A DNA stretch of 64,000 bases. Origin: Kineosporia aurantiaca JCM 3230 (GTDB lineage Bacteria > Actinomycetota > Actinomycetes > Actinomycetales > Kineosporiaceae). This document shows positions 15,752-23,344 of the stretch, in pieces. Each line of letters opens with the position of its first letter. The stretch's first letter is position 1. The stretch spans positions 100,384-164,383 of the forward strand of contig JODP01000014.1 in the NCBI GenBank assembly GCA_000719025.1. Direction: 5' to 3'. Both the position numbers and the translations under genes were made by a program. Below the pieces are notes generated by a model. It saw nothing but the letters and a program-made list of their open reading frames with translations, was not told the origin of the DNA and did not search any database.

Positions 15752-17154
15752 CGCGGCACCTCCAAGCGCCACTGCGTCCCGACCCCGGGCGCCGTGCGCG
15801 CCATCAGCACGGCCCCTGCGGCGGAGGCCTGGTCGGCCACCAACCGCAGCCCGAAGTGCCCCTCCTCGGGGTTACCCAGCACGGCGCCGAGATCGAACCC
15901 GACCCCGTCGTCCTTCAGTTCCAGCACGGTCCGACCTTCCTGATCCGGACCCGACAGCGTGACCCGCACGCTTTCGGCGTCCGCATGTTTCATGGTGTTG
16001 CGCAGGCATTCCTGAGCTACTCGGAACACCAGCTCCTCCCGCTCGGGAGACAACTGGATGTCTTCCGGCACCTCGACGGTGACGGCGACGCCCTGGGCCC
16101 GCAGGGGAGCGGTGAGGTCGGTCAGCGCCGACCGCAGACCGGCGTTGCGCAAGGACGGCGGATAGATGTCGACCAGCAGCGAGCGCAGACCACCGATGCT
16201 GGAACGCACCGATCCGGCGGCCAGATCGAGCTGACGCGCCATCGCCTGGTCGGCCAGCCGGGCCCGATCAGCGGCCCCGGCCACCAGGAACGCGCTCCCG
16301 ACCAGTTCCTGCACCGCCCCGTCGTGCAGCGTCGCCGCGATCCGGCGGCGCTCATCGTCCGAGGCCTGGACGGCCCGGGCCAGGTAGGCCTCCCGATCCC
16401 GTTGCGAGCGCCGCACCCGGGCCACCAGCGCCCAGGTCAGCGGCGCCTGGGCGACCAGCATGAGCAGCAGGCTGGTCAGCGTGATCCCGCCGAAACCGCG
16501 CCACAGCTGGCCGGTCCGGGCGGTCACCGCGTCGTACGCGGAGTAGGTCTCGAACAGCAGGGTCTCGTGGTTCGGCCCCCAGACCGGGCGGTAGACCTCG
16601 AGCAGCTTGCGGTTGTTGATCCGCTCGAACCGGTTCTCGGGCGCGGTCAGATCGCTGATCTCGGCCTTGGTGACCGGGTGCTCCAGGGCCTCGGTCTCCT
16701 CCTCGTCGAGGGCGAAGCGCATCCCGATCAGCTGCGGCTCGTCGGCGTAGACGATCGTCCCGTCCGGATCCCAGAGCTTCACCCGGACGATGGTGTTGCT
16801 GAGCAGCCGCTCGCGCACGGTCGCGTCCAGCTTGGCCAGGGCGGCCTTCCGGGTCGCCGGGTCGGTGGAGAACAGGTCCTCGGTGAGGGCCGGCTGCATC
16901 ACCGACTCGGCCAGCACGTCGGTGATCGTCAGCGCGTCGTTCACCGCCTCCCGCTCGGCGGCCCGCCGCGCCGTCACCTGGCTGACCACGGCCACCCCGG
17001 CGAAGACCAGGAGGGCCAGCACGACGACACCCCCGACCAGCCGGCTCCAGCGGAGCGGCTGCTCGGAGGTACGCCCGGCGTCGGCACCGGTGACGCTCAC
17101 CCAGGGAAGGTCGGTGACGGCCTGCGCGTCGCCGGCCTCGGTCGCGTCGGTCAT
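15748..17154 (-). CDS. Sensor histidine kinase (HisKA_3, NarX/DesK type)
   Basis: Membrane sensor kinase of 468 residues. A cytoplasmic N-terminus of ~36 residues precedes TM1 (RLVGGVVVLALLVFAGVAVV), an extracytoplasmic sensor domain of ~150 residues (contains VKLWDPDGTIVYADEPQLIG, a PAS/Cache-like core) and TM2 (GITLTSLLLMLVAQAPL). The phospho-acceptor His is in ERRRIAATLHDGAVQEL, typical of HisKA_3. The ATPase domain shows an N-box (VAQECLRNTMKHA) and G1 box (LKDDGVGFDL). It partners with the overlapping response regulator. Immediately upstream in the same direction is a His/Asp-rich secreted protein, which suggests a metal or envelope signal, though this is inference. Confidence 0.86.
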   Translation of the reverse strand: MTDATEAGDAQAVTDLPWVSVTGADAGRTSEQPLRWSRLVGGVVVLALLVFAGVAVVSQVTARRAAEREAVNDALTITDVLAESVMQPALTEDLFSTDPATRKAALAKLDATVRERLLSNTIVRVKLWDPDGTIVYADEPQLIGMRFALDEEETEALEHPVTKAEISDLTAPENRFERINNRKLLEVYRPVWGPNHETLLFETYSAYDAVTARTGQLWRGFGGITLTSLLLMLVAQAPLTWALVARVRRSQRDREAYLARAVQASDDERRRIAATLHDGAVQELVGSAFLVAGAADRARLADQAMARQLDLAAGSVRSSIGGLRSLLVDIYPPSLRNAGLRSALTDLTAPLRAQGVAVTVEVPEDIQLSPEREELVFRVAQECLRNTMKHADAESVRVTLSGPDQEGRTVLELKDDGVGFDLGAVLGNPEEGHFGLRLVADQASAAGAVLMARTAPGVGTQWRLEVPR

Positions 17155-17237
17155 CGCCGCATCGTCGCTCTCCCCTGGCTCGCCTGCGTTCAGCGGGTCC
17201 GCCCGCTCAGTGGAGATGATGCCCGTCTCTTCCGGAC

Positions 17238-17783
17238 TCAGTCGTCGCTGCCGTGGCCACCGTGGCCACCGTGGTCGTCCCCACCCTTGTCGTCGCTGCC
17301 CTTGCCGTGGCCACCGTGATCGTCCCCGGCCTGGTCGTCGCTACCCCGGCCCCGGTGCTGATGGGTAGTGGTAGCGGTCGGCTGGCTGGTCTTCTTTGAG
17401 GACGCTTTCACGGACGTCGTGGCGTGGGTCGCCTTGTCGTCAGCGCCCGGGTTGTCGTCGGTACCCCGGCCCCGCCGACCGCCGTGGTCGTCACCGGCGT
17501 CGTGAGTCGCGTGACTGGTCGGCTTGGTGGTCGGCTTACCGCTGGGCGTGTCGTCCGCCCCGTGGCCACCGTGCCGCCGGCCGTGGTCGTCCGCCGTGGC
17601 CGAGGGGCTGGACGTGGCCGTCGAGCTGGTCGAGCGCGGCGTGGCCGTGCTGTCGTCCACCAACTGCACGCTGCTCGAATCCACCGGGCGGGCTGCGCTC
17701 AGCGAGGGGTTGGCCGCAAGTCCCAGCGCAGCGGGCAGGATCGCCGCCGCAGCGGCGCCGCCGATGATCAGCATCTTCTTCAT
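17238..17783 (-). CDS. Secreted His/Asp/Gly-rich repetitive protein
   Basis: Unrecognised secreted protein of 181 residues. The ATG at 17783 has a strong AGGAGG site 4 bases upstream. A signal peptide follows (MKKMLIIGGAAAAAILPAAL), cleaved near LSAA. The mature part is low complexity: a Ser/Thr-rich first third, then clusters such as DDHGRRHGGHG, DDHGGRRGRG and a C-terminal run of DDHGGHG-like units. No folded domain is evident. Clustered His next to Asp suggests divalent metal binding at the cell surface. It is the first gene of a unit with the sensor kinase and response regulator, 83 bp upstream of the kinase. It could be the sensed partner or simply a target. Confidence 0.68.
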   Translation of the reverse strand: MKKMLIIGGAAAAAILPAALGLAANPSLSAARPVDSSSVQLVDDSTATPRSTSSTATSSPSATADDHGRRHGGHGADDTPSGKPTTKPTSHATHDAGDDHGGRRGRGTDDNPGADDKATHATTSVKASSKKTSQPTATTTHQHRGRGSDDQAGDDHGGHGKGSDDKGGDDHGGHGGHGSDD

Positions 17784-17885
17784 CTCGTCCTCCTGGATGG
17801 CGTTTTTCTTCCTGCTCCCCATTGGCAGGGTTCGCAGGTTCCAGTCGCCATCCGACAGAGGTACTAAGACCGGTCTGACCTGCGG

Positions 17886-18446
17886 TTATCCCATGGTCTT
17901 CTGGCCGTCGAGGCTCTCGCGGAGGATGTCGGCGTGGCCGGAGTGCTGGGAGATCTCGCCGATCAGGTGCAGCAGCACCCGCCGCGCCGACCAGGTGGTG
18001 CCGGGCCGGAACCAGGGGGCCGGGGGCAGCGGGTGGGAGAAGTCCAGGTCCGGCAGCTCGCGCACGATCTGCTCGGTGCGCTCGGCCACCGCGGCCCAGC
18101 CGGCCAGGGTGCTCTCCAAGGTCTCCCCGTCCAGCAGCCGCCAGCCGTCCTGCCAGAAACCGGGGTCGTCCTCCCAGCCCTCGGGCAGGGCCACCGCTTC
18201 GGTGCCCTCCACGATGAAGCGCACCCACTGCTCCTCCATCGCGCTGACGTGCTTCACCAGCCCGGCCAGGGTCAGCTCACTCACCGTCGGCCGGGACGCG
18301 GCCTGTTCGGCGTCGAGGTTCTCGACCGTGCGGCGGAAGAAGAAGCGCCGTTCGGCCAGCGTCTCCAGCAGCTCGGCAGCCTCCTGGCCGGCGTGGTCCA
18401 CGTTCGGCACGATCGGCGCGCTGGTGTCGGCCTGAGTGATCGACAT
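17886..18446 (-). CDS. DinB-like (DUF664) four-helix protein
   Basis: Cytosolic four-helix-bundle protein of 186 residues of the DinB/mycothiol-dependent enzyme superfamily. Candidate metal ligands are the His in LAGLVKHVSAMEEQW and the two His in LLHLIGEISQHSGHADILRE, the usual arrangement in DUF664 proteins. Characterised relatives include metal-dependent thiol transferases and mycothiol-dependent maleylpyruvate isomerase; this protein has no assigned substrate. Single gene, not obviously part of the two-component unit. Confidence 0.85.
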   Translation of the reverse strand: MSITQADTSAPIVPNVDHAGQEAAELLETLAERRFFFRRTVENLDAEQAASRPTVSELTLAGLVKHVSAMEEQWVRFIVEGTEAVALPEGWEDDPGFWQDGWRLLDGETLESTLAGWAAVAERTEQIVRELPDLDFSHPLPPAPWFRPGTTWSARRVLLHLIGEISQHSGHADILRESLDGQKTMG

Positions 18447-18748
18447 CTCGGGTCTCCCTGGGGTCGCTCCGGACGGACGCTCCGTGCCGGTGCAACGACC
18501 CTATGAAGCCATTAGGTCAGTTCCTTTCCGGATGAGCGGCGAAAAGCCCGGGATTCTGCGGAGCGGCCTTACGAGGCGCGTAGCGTGACTCACAGTTAGT
18601 AACAAGGGCACGAAGACTCGCGGACTGGAGTAATCTGTGTCTCGTAGGCGGCATAACCGCCGCCGTCGTCACGTTGTGGTATGGGCGCGGAGCACGGAGA
18701 TGTACCCCGCACTTCCACGCAAGCTCTACCCTCAGGATCGCTTTTCCC
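18447..18748. other. Non-coding gap between divergent genes
   Basis: About 300 bp separating the divergent DinB-like gene and the small 77-residue gene. It should hold both promoters. I could not identify convincing -10/-35 boxes, an operator palindrome or an RNA gene here. Confidence 0.4.
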
Positions 18749-18982
18749 ATGGTTGAGAACGTCACCACCCCTGACCTTCAGTTCGTCTCCGTCACCCCGG
18801 GCACTGTCCTGGAGAACGGGCGGTTCGAGCTCCGGGTCACGATTCCTTCGAGCCGCTTCACCCGCAGCACGCAGGTCGAGGTCGACGACAGCGCTACCGT
18901 CGCCTCGATCGAGCGGAACCTCAGCGATCGCTACGGCGAATGCGTCGAGGTCGTCAATGCTCGCTGTATCAAGCACCACTGA
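18749..18982 (+). CDS. Small hypothetical protein (77 aa)
   Basis: Short protein MVENVTTPDLQFVSVTPGTV… with no family I recognise. It starts at ATG 18749, about 11 bases after CAGGATCG. An upstream in-frame ATG at 18674 would add a Cys/His/Arg-rich stretch that does not look coding. The sequence alternates beta-like stretches (RFELRVTIPSS, STQVEVDDSATVA) and ends with two Cys (GECVEVVNARC) and His-His. A terminator-like hairpin follows 30 bp after the stop, supporting a real transcript. The codon third positions are GC-rich as in neighbours. Confidence 0.55.
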   Translation: MVENVTTPDLQFVSVTPGTVLENGRFELRVTIPSSRFTRSTQVEVDDSATVASIERNLSDRYGECVEVVNARCIKHH

Positions 18983-19014
18983 GACATCCAGCAGCACTCC
19001 AGGCGCCGCGCACG

Positions 19015-19044
19015 GGCCGGTCGGGGCAACACCCGGCCGGCCTT
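19015..19044 (+). terminator. Hairpin terminator after the 77-aa gene
   Basis: Stem GGCCGGTCGGG / CCCGGCCGGCC (one G-T wobble) around loop GCAACA, followed by TTGTTC. It lies 32 bp downstream of the 77-residue gene's stop codon. Confidence 0.65.
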
Positions 19045-19079
19045 GTTCATGCCGGTGGTCTGAGTTCATGCCGGTGGTC
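19045..19079 (+). repeat. 16-bp tandem direct repeat
   Basis: GTTCATGCCGGTGGTC occurs at 19045-19060 and again at 19064-19079, separated by TGA, a 19-bp period. No function assigned. Confidence 0.8.
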
Positions 19080-19476
19080 CGGCTGGTCCGGATGATGAAT
19101 TCTGGCTCAAGCCAGCCCTATGCGAGTCTTATCAATCCGCCGAACCGCTCCCCCACCCGGCGAGTAGCCGCCAAGCTGGGGACCTGTGGGCCTGCCCGGA
19201 ACGGGCCGGCCGAGACCGGGGGGATCAGCATGCGCGGGGCACGGGAGGGACCGGTCCGGACCGAGTCACGATTCGGCCCTCGGATCGGATCAGGATCGCC
19301 GGGCCGGCGAATTGCCTGTTAGCGTCCGATCAGTAACGCGGACGAGGCACAGCCCGATGTACAGCATAGGGCACTTCAGGTAGCGAACCGGACGAGTCCC
19401 GCCCGCGAGTCGGCGGATGTCGTCGCAGCAGGTCAGACAGCGCACGGAGCCTGGCTCCGGCAGACGAGAGCGAGCC

Positions 19477-20196
19477 ATGAGGTACGTCGGTAGGCATCGG
19501 GCGCCGCGCCCTCTGTTGCTGCGCCGCCCCATCATCGGTGGGGTCGCCGCGGCCGTGGTCGTGGCGGTTCCGGCCTGGGCCGTCACCGGCGGCCCGCTGA
19601 ACGGTTCCCCGTCCGGCAAGGCCACCAGCAACGCCTCGGTCCGGCTCGCCGAAGGCACGCAGCTACCGGCCTCGACCGACGGCTCCTCCACCTCCGACGG
19701 GGGCCAGATCGCCGAGGTGCCCTCGACCGGGCCCACCGGCTCGCCGTCGAAGGGCGCCTCCTCCTCGACGACGACCAGCGCGCCGCCGGTGGTGGTCACC
19801 ACGACCACCACCGATTCGAACGGCAACACCGTGGTCACCACGACGACCCGGCCGGCGGTCACCTCGGACAGCAGCGACCCGAGCAGCACCACCAAGAAGC
19901 CGACCAAGAAGCCGACCAAGACCACCAAGCCGTCGACCACGACGAAGCCGCCGTCCACCACGACGAAGCCGCCGTCGACAACGACCAAGCCGCCGTCGAC
20001 CACCACGAAGCCGCCGTCGACCACGACGGACGAGCCGACCACCACCAAGCCGACCACCACGACGGACGAGCCGACGACGGATCCGGCCACCAGCGAGGCG
20101 AGCTCGTCCACGGGCGACACGACGACGGGGCCGGCGAACGCGGTTCTGGCCCTGGGCCGCCTCGCCGAGCCGACGAATCTGCCGCTCGAGCTCTGA
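19477..20196 (+). CDS. Membrane-anchored or secreted Thr/Pro/Ser-rich repetitive protein
   Basis: Unrecognised protein of 239 residues with an Arg-rich N-terminus and one hydrophobic segment (RRPIIGGVAAAVVVAVPAWAV, just over 20 residues) acting as signal peptide or anchor. The exported part is almost all Thr, Ser, Pro and Lys: a VVTTTTTDSNGNTVVTTTTR block, a KKPTKKPTKTTK block and four exact heptads KPPSTTT (19945-20028), then DEPTTTKP-type units. Such mucin-like stalks are usual for O-glycosylated actinobacterial surface proteins. ATG 19477 is preferred over ATG 19417 because it puts the basic residues just before the hydrophobic segment. No partner gene. Confidence 0.65.
   Translation: MRYVGRHRAPRPLLLRRPIIGGVAAAVVVAVPAWAVTGGPLNGSPSGKATSNASVRLAEGTQLPASTDGSSTSDGGQIAEVPSTGPTGSPSKGASSSTTTSAPPVVVTTTTTDSNGNTVVTTTTRPAVTSDSSDPSSTTKKPTKKPTKTTKPSTTTKPPSTTTKPPSTTTKPPSTTTKPPSTTTDEPTTTKPTTTTDEPTTDPATSEASSSTGDTTTGPANAVLALGRLAEPTNLPLEL
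19945..20028 (+). repeat. Four 21-bp coding repeats (KPPSTTT)
   Basis: Tandem 21-bp units at 19945, 19966, 19987 and 20008, each encoding KPPSTTT with only synonymous differences. A shorter 18-bp unit (KPSTTT) precedes them at 19927. They lie inside the Thr/Pro-rich gene. Confidence 0.85.
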
Positions 20197-20286
20197 GGTT
20201 CCTCAGGCAATCGGCGGGGTAGTGGGCGGCCGTGCTGGTGCACCCAGTCAGTTGGTCACACAGAGAAGCCGTAGGAAGCCCACAGA

Positions 20287-20326
20287 GGCCGTTGATGGCA
20301 CCTCAAGGTGCCATGGACGGCCTTTT
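20287..20326 (+). terminator. Intrinsic terminator after the Thr/Pro-rich gene
   Basis: 16-bp stem with two mismatches: GGCCGTTGATGGCACC, loop TCAA, GGTGCCATGGACGGCC, followed directly by TTTT. Confidence 0.8.
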
Positions 20327-20479
20327 CGGTGCCCGGCCATCAGAAGGCCGCCTTGGGCATCGAGCCGCGGGCATGACGAGATAAACACTCGGCCCTCAAA
20401 CAATGGGCCGAAAGCGCACGAAAATTACCCACGCCATCCGCCAGACCGGCGAATAGGTGTTTTCCACTAGTTCTACCGA

Positions 20480-20518
20480 AAAGCCGAAAACCGCTGGGGC
20501 CTCAGGAGGCCCCAGCGG
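20480..20518 (-). terminator. Intrinsic terminator of bldC
   Basis: Perfect 12-bp stem CCGCTGGGGCCT / AGGCCCCAGCGG with a 4-base loop (20491-20518). On the minus strand it is followed by TTTTCGGCTTT, making a classical U-tract terminator 31 bp after the bldC stop. Confidence 0.88.
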
Positions 20519-20548
20519 TCACGGGTTATCGGGTCGTCGTCAGAAACC

Positions 20549-20758
20549 TCAGTCCTCGTCGAGCCTCTGCTGGGGAATCCCCGCCAGCAAGGCCCGAACT
20601 TCCGACTCGCGGTAGCGGCGATGGCCACCGAGCGTTCGGATCGAAGAGAGCTTGCCGGCTTTGGCCCACCGGGTGACGGTCTTCGGATCGACACGGAATA
20701 GCGCGGCAACCTCGGCCGGTGTGAGCAGCGGCTCGGCGTCGGGCGATCGGGTGGTCAT
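20549..20758 (-). CDS. bldC: BldC, MerR-like developmental transcription factor
   Basis: Sixty-nine-residue DNA-binding protein nearly identical to Streptomyces BldC, which represses early entry into sporulation by cooperative head-to-tail binding to promoters. The whole protein is a winged helix-turn-helix: DAEPLLTPAEVAALFRVD, PKTVTRWAKAGKLSSIRT, LGGHRRYRESEVRALLAG, then the IPQQR tail typical of BldC. ATG 20758 follows GGAGG; longer in-frame starts lack homology. Its own U-tract terminator follows. The presence of bldC supports a differentiating actinobacterium. Confidence 0.95.
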   Translation of the reverse strand: MTTRSPDAEPLLTPAEVAALFRVDPKTVTRWAKAGKLSSIRTLGGHRRYRESEVRALLAGIPQQRLDED

Positions 20759-21621
20759 GTCAGCCTCCATGAACGGGGCGGATGCCCCGGCTTCCGACAT
20801 CGTGCCTTGTTAGGACACGTCGCGGGAACAATCCAGACGGATGATCCCCCATCAGGAGGAAGCATGACGTTGGTTGTGTACGTACGGTCACGGCATGGCA
20901 CCTTACAGTGATCGAACCACGAATGTGGCCCATCCGACACGCCTCGCGGGTCGGTTCTAACCTTCGCTCTCGTGAGCACTCCCTCGATAGCGCGATGTGC
21001 CTGCCGAACACCGGATACATGCCCTTCAACCGGGCTGTGCGGTATCGCCCAGAACACATCGAACCCCCTCGAGGACGGCGTGTACTCCACTAAATCAGCC
21101 AAGACTGTGCGGAGCACCCCCGAAGCACCCAGATCCATATTCTCAGATCCGAAAAGGACCAAGCGTCACGGTACGACTTCCGAGCGAAGTCGTACCGGGA
21201 GCTGACACCTGCCCACGGCCGATCCCTCGTGACCGCGAGCCGGCCCCCCGGCGATCGCGAAAAGCTTCACGGGCGTGTTGCCTACGATTAGGACATAGCT
21301 ATCAAACCACGCGGACTGCCCGGTTGCTTCCCGTGACCGTCATGTGAGACCCGCCACTGCCCGGAGGGGCATCCGGACCGTCCGGAACGGACTCCCGGAG
21401 CGGCGAGGTAAGCGTCTCGCGCAGGTTGCACGTAGGATGGGGCGAGTAAGCCCGCGGTCGGCAAACGGGTTACGGCCTACCCTCAGCGGGTAAGCCGTTC
21501 CAACCGGGATGCCGGAACCGCACCAGACGATGTAGCGTTTGGCGTCACGAGAGACTGATGACCACTCCGGGGCCGCGCCATGTGCGCCTGCGCCGGGTCG
21601 ACGTTTAAGGGGGTCGACGCC
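20759..21621. other. Long gene-free region upstream of bldC and the DUF3073 gene
   Basis: About 860 bp with no supported coding region on either strand; the short open frames have no family features or ribosome sites. It must contain the divergent promoters of bldC and the DUF3073 gene. The only structure I find is a perfect 11-bp inverted repeat at 21170-21196. A small regulatory RNA is possible but not shown. No tRNA was found. Confidence 0.45.
21170..21196. repeat. Perfect 11-bp inverted repeat
   Basis: GGTACGACTTC, 5-base loop CGAGC, GAAGTCGTACC. It is not followed by a T-tract on either strand, so it may be an operator or an RNA hairpin rather than a U-dependent terminator. Confidence 0.75.
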
Positions 21622-21831
21622 ATGGGGCGCGGCCGTCAGAAGGCCAAGCAGACGAAGGTCGCCAGGGAGCTGAAGTACTACAGCCCCAGCACCGACTATG
21701 ACGCCTTGCAGAGGGAACTCGGACATGGTGAGCAGCATCGCCCGAGCCCGCCCGTGGATGACACGGATGCCGGGAGCGACGACGGTGAGTATGACGAGTA
21801 CGCCGATTGGGCCAGCAACGGTCGCCATTGA
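21622..21831 (+). CDS. DUF3073 family protein
   Basis: Small conserved actinobacterial protein of 69 residues: a basic N-terminus MGRGRQKAKQTKVARELKYY, then YSPSTDYDALQRELG, and an acidic tail (DAGSDDGEYDEYADWASNGR). The pattern is the DUF3073 signature, of unknown function. ATG 21622 follows AAGGGGG by 9 bases. In many actinobacteria this gene lies beside purM/purF, as here (convergent with purM). Confidence 0.9.
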   Translation: MGRGRQKAKQTKVARELKYYSPSTDYDALQRELGHGEQHRPSPPVDDTDAGSDDGEYDEYADWASNGRH

Positions 21832-21838
21832 CGCGTGA

Positions 21839-21875
21839 CTCGATCCCCGGTGCCCGTGGGGTGCCGGGGATCGAG
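21839..21875 (+). terminator. Hairpin after the DUF3073 gene
   Basis: Twelve-bp perfect stem CTCGATCCCCGG / CCGGGGATCGAG starting 8 bp after the stop codon, with a 13-base loop that can pair a little further. There is no U-tract, as is common for actinobacterial terminators. Confidence 0.6.
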
Positions 21876-22060
21876 CGTGTCAGGGAGGTCTCGCACGTCA
21901 GGACCTTCCGGGGCGATCGTGGTTCGCCCCATCGGCGCCCTCGTCGTACGCCGAGCGCCGACCAGGAGGCATGGAGACCCGCCACAGAGCCGTGGCGTGC
22001 CTTCCTGTCCTCCGAACGAACCTGTACTTCGCTGGAAGCAGGTTCGGATCCCGGACCTGT

Positions 22061-22092
22061 ACGGATCCGGCTCCCTGGGGAGCCGGATCCGT
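22061..22092. terminator. 14-bp perfect hairpin between convergent DUF3073 and purM
   Basis: ACGGATCCGGCTCC, loop CTGG, GGAGCCGGATCCGT. It lies 45 bp beyond the purM stop on the minus strand and could stop transcription in both directions. No U-tract. Confidence 0.6.
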
Positions 22093-22136
22093 AATCAGCC
22101 ATGCTTGGACGTCGTCCATCTCACCGGGACGCGCCC

Positions 22137-23276
22137 TCAGGCGCGGTACTCCCCGACCAGGCGGACCGAACCGCCGTCCACACCCTTGGTGCCCTGGACG
22201 GTGCCTTCGGCCGTCGGGCCGGCGGCCGCGTCCTGCGCGGAGACCTCCCCGAGCACCCAGGCGGGCAGCCCACGGCCGGCGAACAGCTCCAGCGTGCGAT
22301 CGGCGGCGGCCGGGTCGACCACCAGCACCATGCCGACGCCGAGGTTGAAGGTGCCCTCGGCATCCGCCTGCGGAACCGAACCCAGCCGCATGATCAGGTC
22401 GAACACCGGCTGCGGGGTCCAGGTGGAGCGGTCCACCAGGGCGCTGACCCCGGCCGGGAGGACCCGGGCCAGGTTGGCGGCCAGCCCACCCCCGGTGACG
22501 TGCGAGACCGCGTGCAGTTGCCCGCCCAGGGCCTGCGCGGCGGCCAGGACGTCCAGGGTGTAGATCCGGGTGGGCTCCAGCAGTTCCTCGCCGAGGGTGC
22601 GGCCGAACTCCGGCACGTCCCGCTCGTAGGTCCAGCCGGCCCGGCCCAGCACGCTGCGGACCAGGGAGAAGCCGTTCGAGTGCAGGCCGGACGAGGCCAG
22701 GCCGATCACCACGTCACCGGGCCGCACCCGCTCCGGCGAGAGCATGTCCTCGGCCTCGACCACCCCGGTGGCGGCGCCGGCCACGTCGTACTCGTCGGCC
22801 GCCATCAGCCCCGGGTGCTCGGCCGTCTCCCCGCCGACCAGCGCGGTGCCGGCCAGCTCGCAACCCTTGGCGATGCCGCTGACGATGGCCGCGATCCGTT
22901 CGGGCAGCACCTTGCCCACGGCGATGTAGTCGGTCATGAACAGTGGCCGGGCACCGCAGACCACGATGTCGTCCACCACCATGCCGACCAGGTCGATGCC
23001 GATCGTGTCGTGCACGTCCATCGCCCGGGCGATGCCGATCTTGGTGCCGACGCCGTCGGTGCTGGTCGCCAGCAGCGGGCGCCGGTACGCGGTGAGGAAG
23101 CTCGCGTCGTACAGCCCGGCGAAGCCACCGAGGCCACCCAGCACCTCGGGGCCGTGGGTACGGCGCACGGAGGCCTTCATCAGCTCCACGGCGCGGTCTC
23201 CGGCCTCGGTGTCGACACCGGCGGAGGCATAGGTCAGCGCCGGGGAACCCGGCTCAGCTGAAGCCACAAAGATCAT
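22137..23276 (-). CDS. purM: Phosphoribosylformylglycinamidine cyclo-ligase (AIR synthetase)
   Basis: Fifth step of purine biosynthesis: ATP-dependent ring closure of FGAM to aminoimidazole ribonucleotide, in the cytosol. The protein of 379 residues begins MIFVASAEPGSPALTYASAG and has the family landmarks YASAGVDTEAGDRAVELM, LLATSTDGVGTKIGIA, DLVGMVVDDIVVCGARPLF, LVGGETAEHPG and LASSGLHSNGFSLVR. ATG 23276 is used; a GTG three codons later is also possible. A much longer open frame upstream overlaps purF and is not coding. purF lies 68 bp upstream in the same direction, so the pair is probably one transcript. Confidence 0.93.
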   Translation of the reverse strand: MIFVASAEPGSPALTYASAGVDTEAGDRAVELMKASVRRTHGPEVLGGLGGFAGLYDASFLTAYRRPLLATSTDGVGTKIGIARAMDVHDTIGIDLVGMVVDDIVVCGARPLFMTDYIAVGKVLPERIAAIVSGIAKGCELAGTALVGGETAEHPGLMAADEYDVAGAATGVVEAEDMLSPERVRPGDVVIGLASSGLHSNGFSLVRSVLGRAGWTYERDVPEFGRTLGEELLEPTRIYTLDVLAAAQALGGQLHAVSHVTGGGLAANLARVLPAGVSALVDRSTWTPQPVFDLIMRLGSVPQADAEGTFNLGVGMVLVVDPAAADRTLELFAGRGLPAWVLGEVSAQDAAAGPTAEGTVQGTKGVDGGSVRLVGEYRA

Positions 23277-23344
23277 CCTACTCGGGACAGCCGTGCGGCG
23301 GCCGGTTCGGCCGGCCAGGCACAGGGGTCGGGCACGGGAACGGC

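Larger units (their letters stand above)
18983..19476. other. Non-coding stretch, hairpin and short direct repeat
   Basis: Nearly 500 bp with no gene I can support. It contains a terminator hairpin (19015-19044) and a 16-bp direct repeat (19045-19060 and 19064-19079). The remainder presumably carries the promoter and leader of the Thr/Pro-rich protein. I looked for cobalamin, ydaO/c-di-AMP and TPP riboswitch cores and did not find them. Confidence 0.4.
20197..20548. other. Intergenic region with two facing terminators
   Basis: About 350 bp between the convergent Thr/Pro-rich gene and bldC. It contains one strong hairpin for each gene (20287-20326 and 20480-20518). Nothing else is recognisable between them. 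Confidence 0.6.
21832..22136. other. Convergent intergenic region with two hairpins
   Basis: About 300 bp between the convergent DUF3073 and purM genes. It holds two GC-rich hairpins (21839-21875 and 22061-22092). A GGTTCGGATCC string near 22041 resembles a tRNA T-arm, but no acceptor or anticodon arms can be built around it. Confidence 0.5.

Noticed and set aside
19290..19476. Possible riboswitch (ydaO or cobalamin) before the surface protein
   Set aside because: None of the conserved core sequences I know for these classes is present.
19927..20060. Possible CRISPR or microsatellite array
   Set aside because: The 21-bp units are contiguous, in frame and differ only at synonymous positions, encoding KPPSTTT. 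There are no spacers.
22023..22065. Possible tRNA because of GGTTCGGATCC
   Set aside because: No acceptor stem, D-arm or anticodon arm can be placed around it. The adjacent strong hairpin is better read as a terminator.
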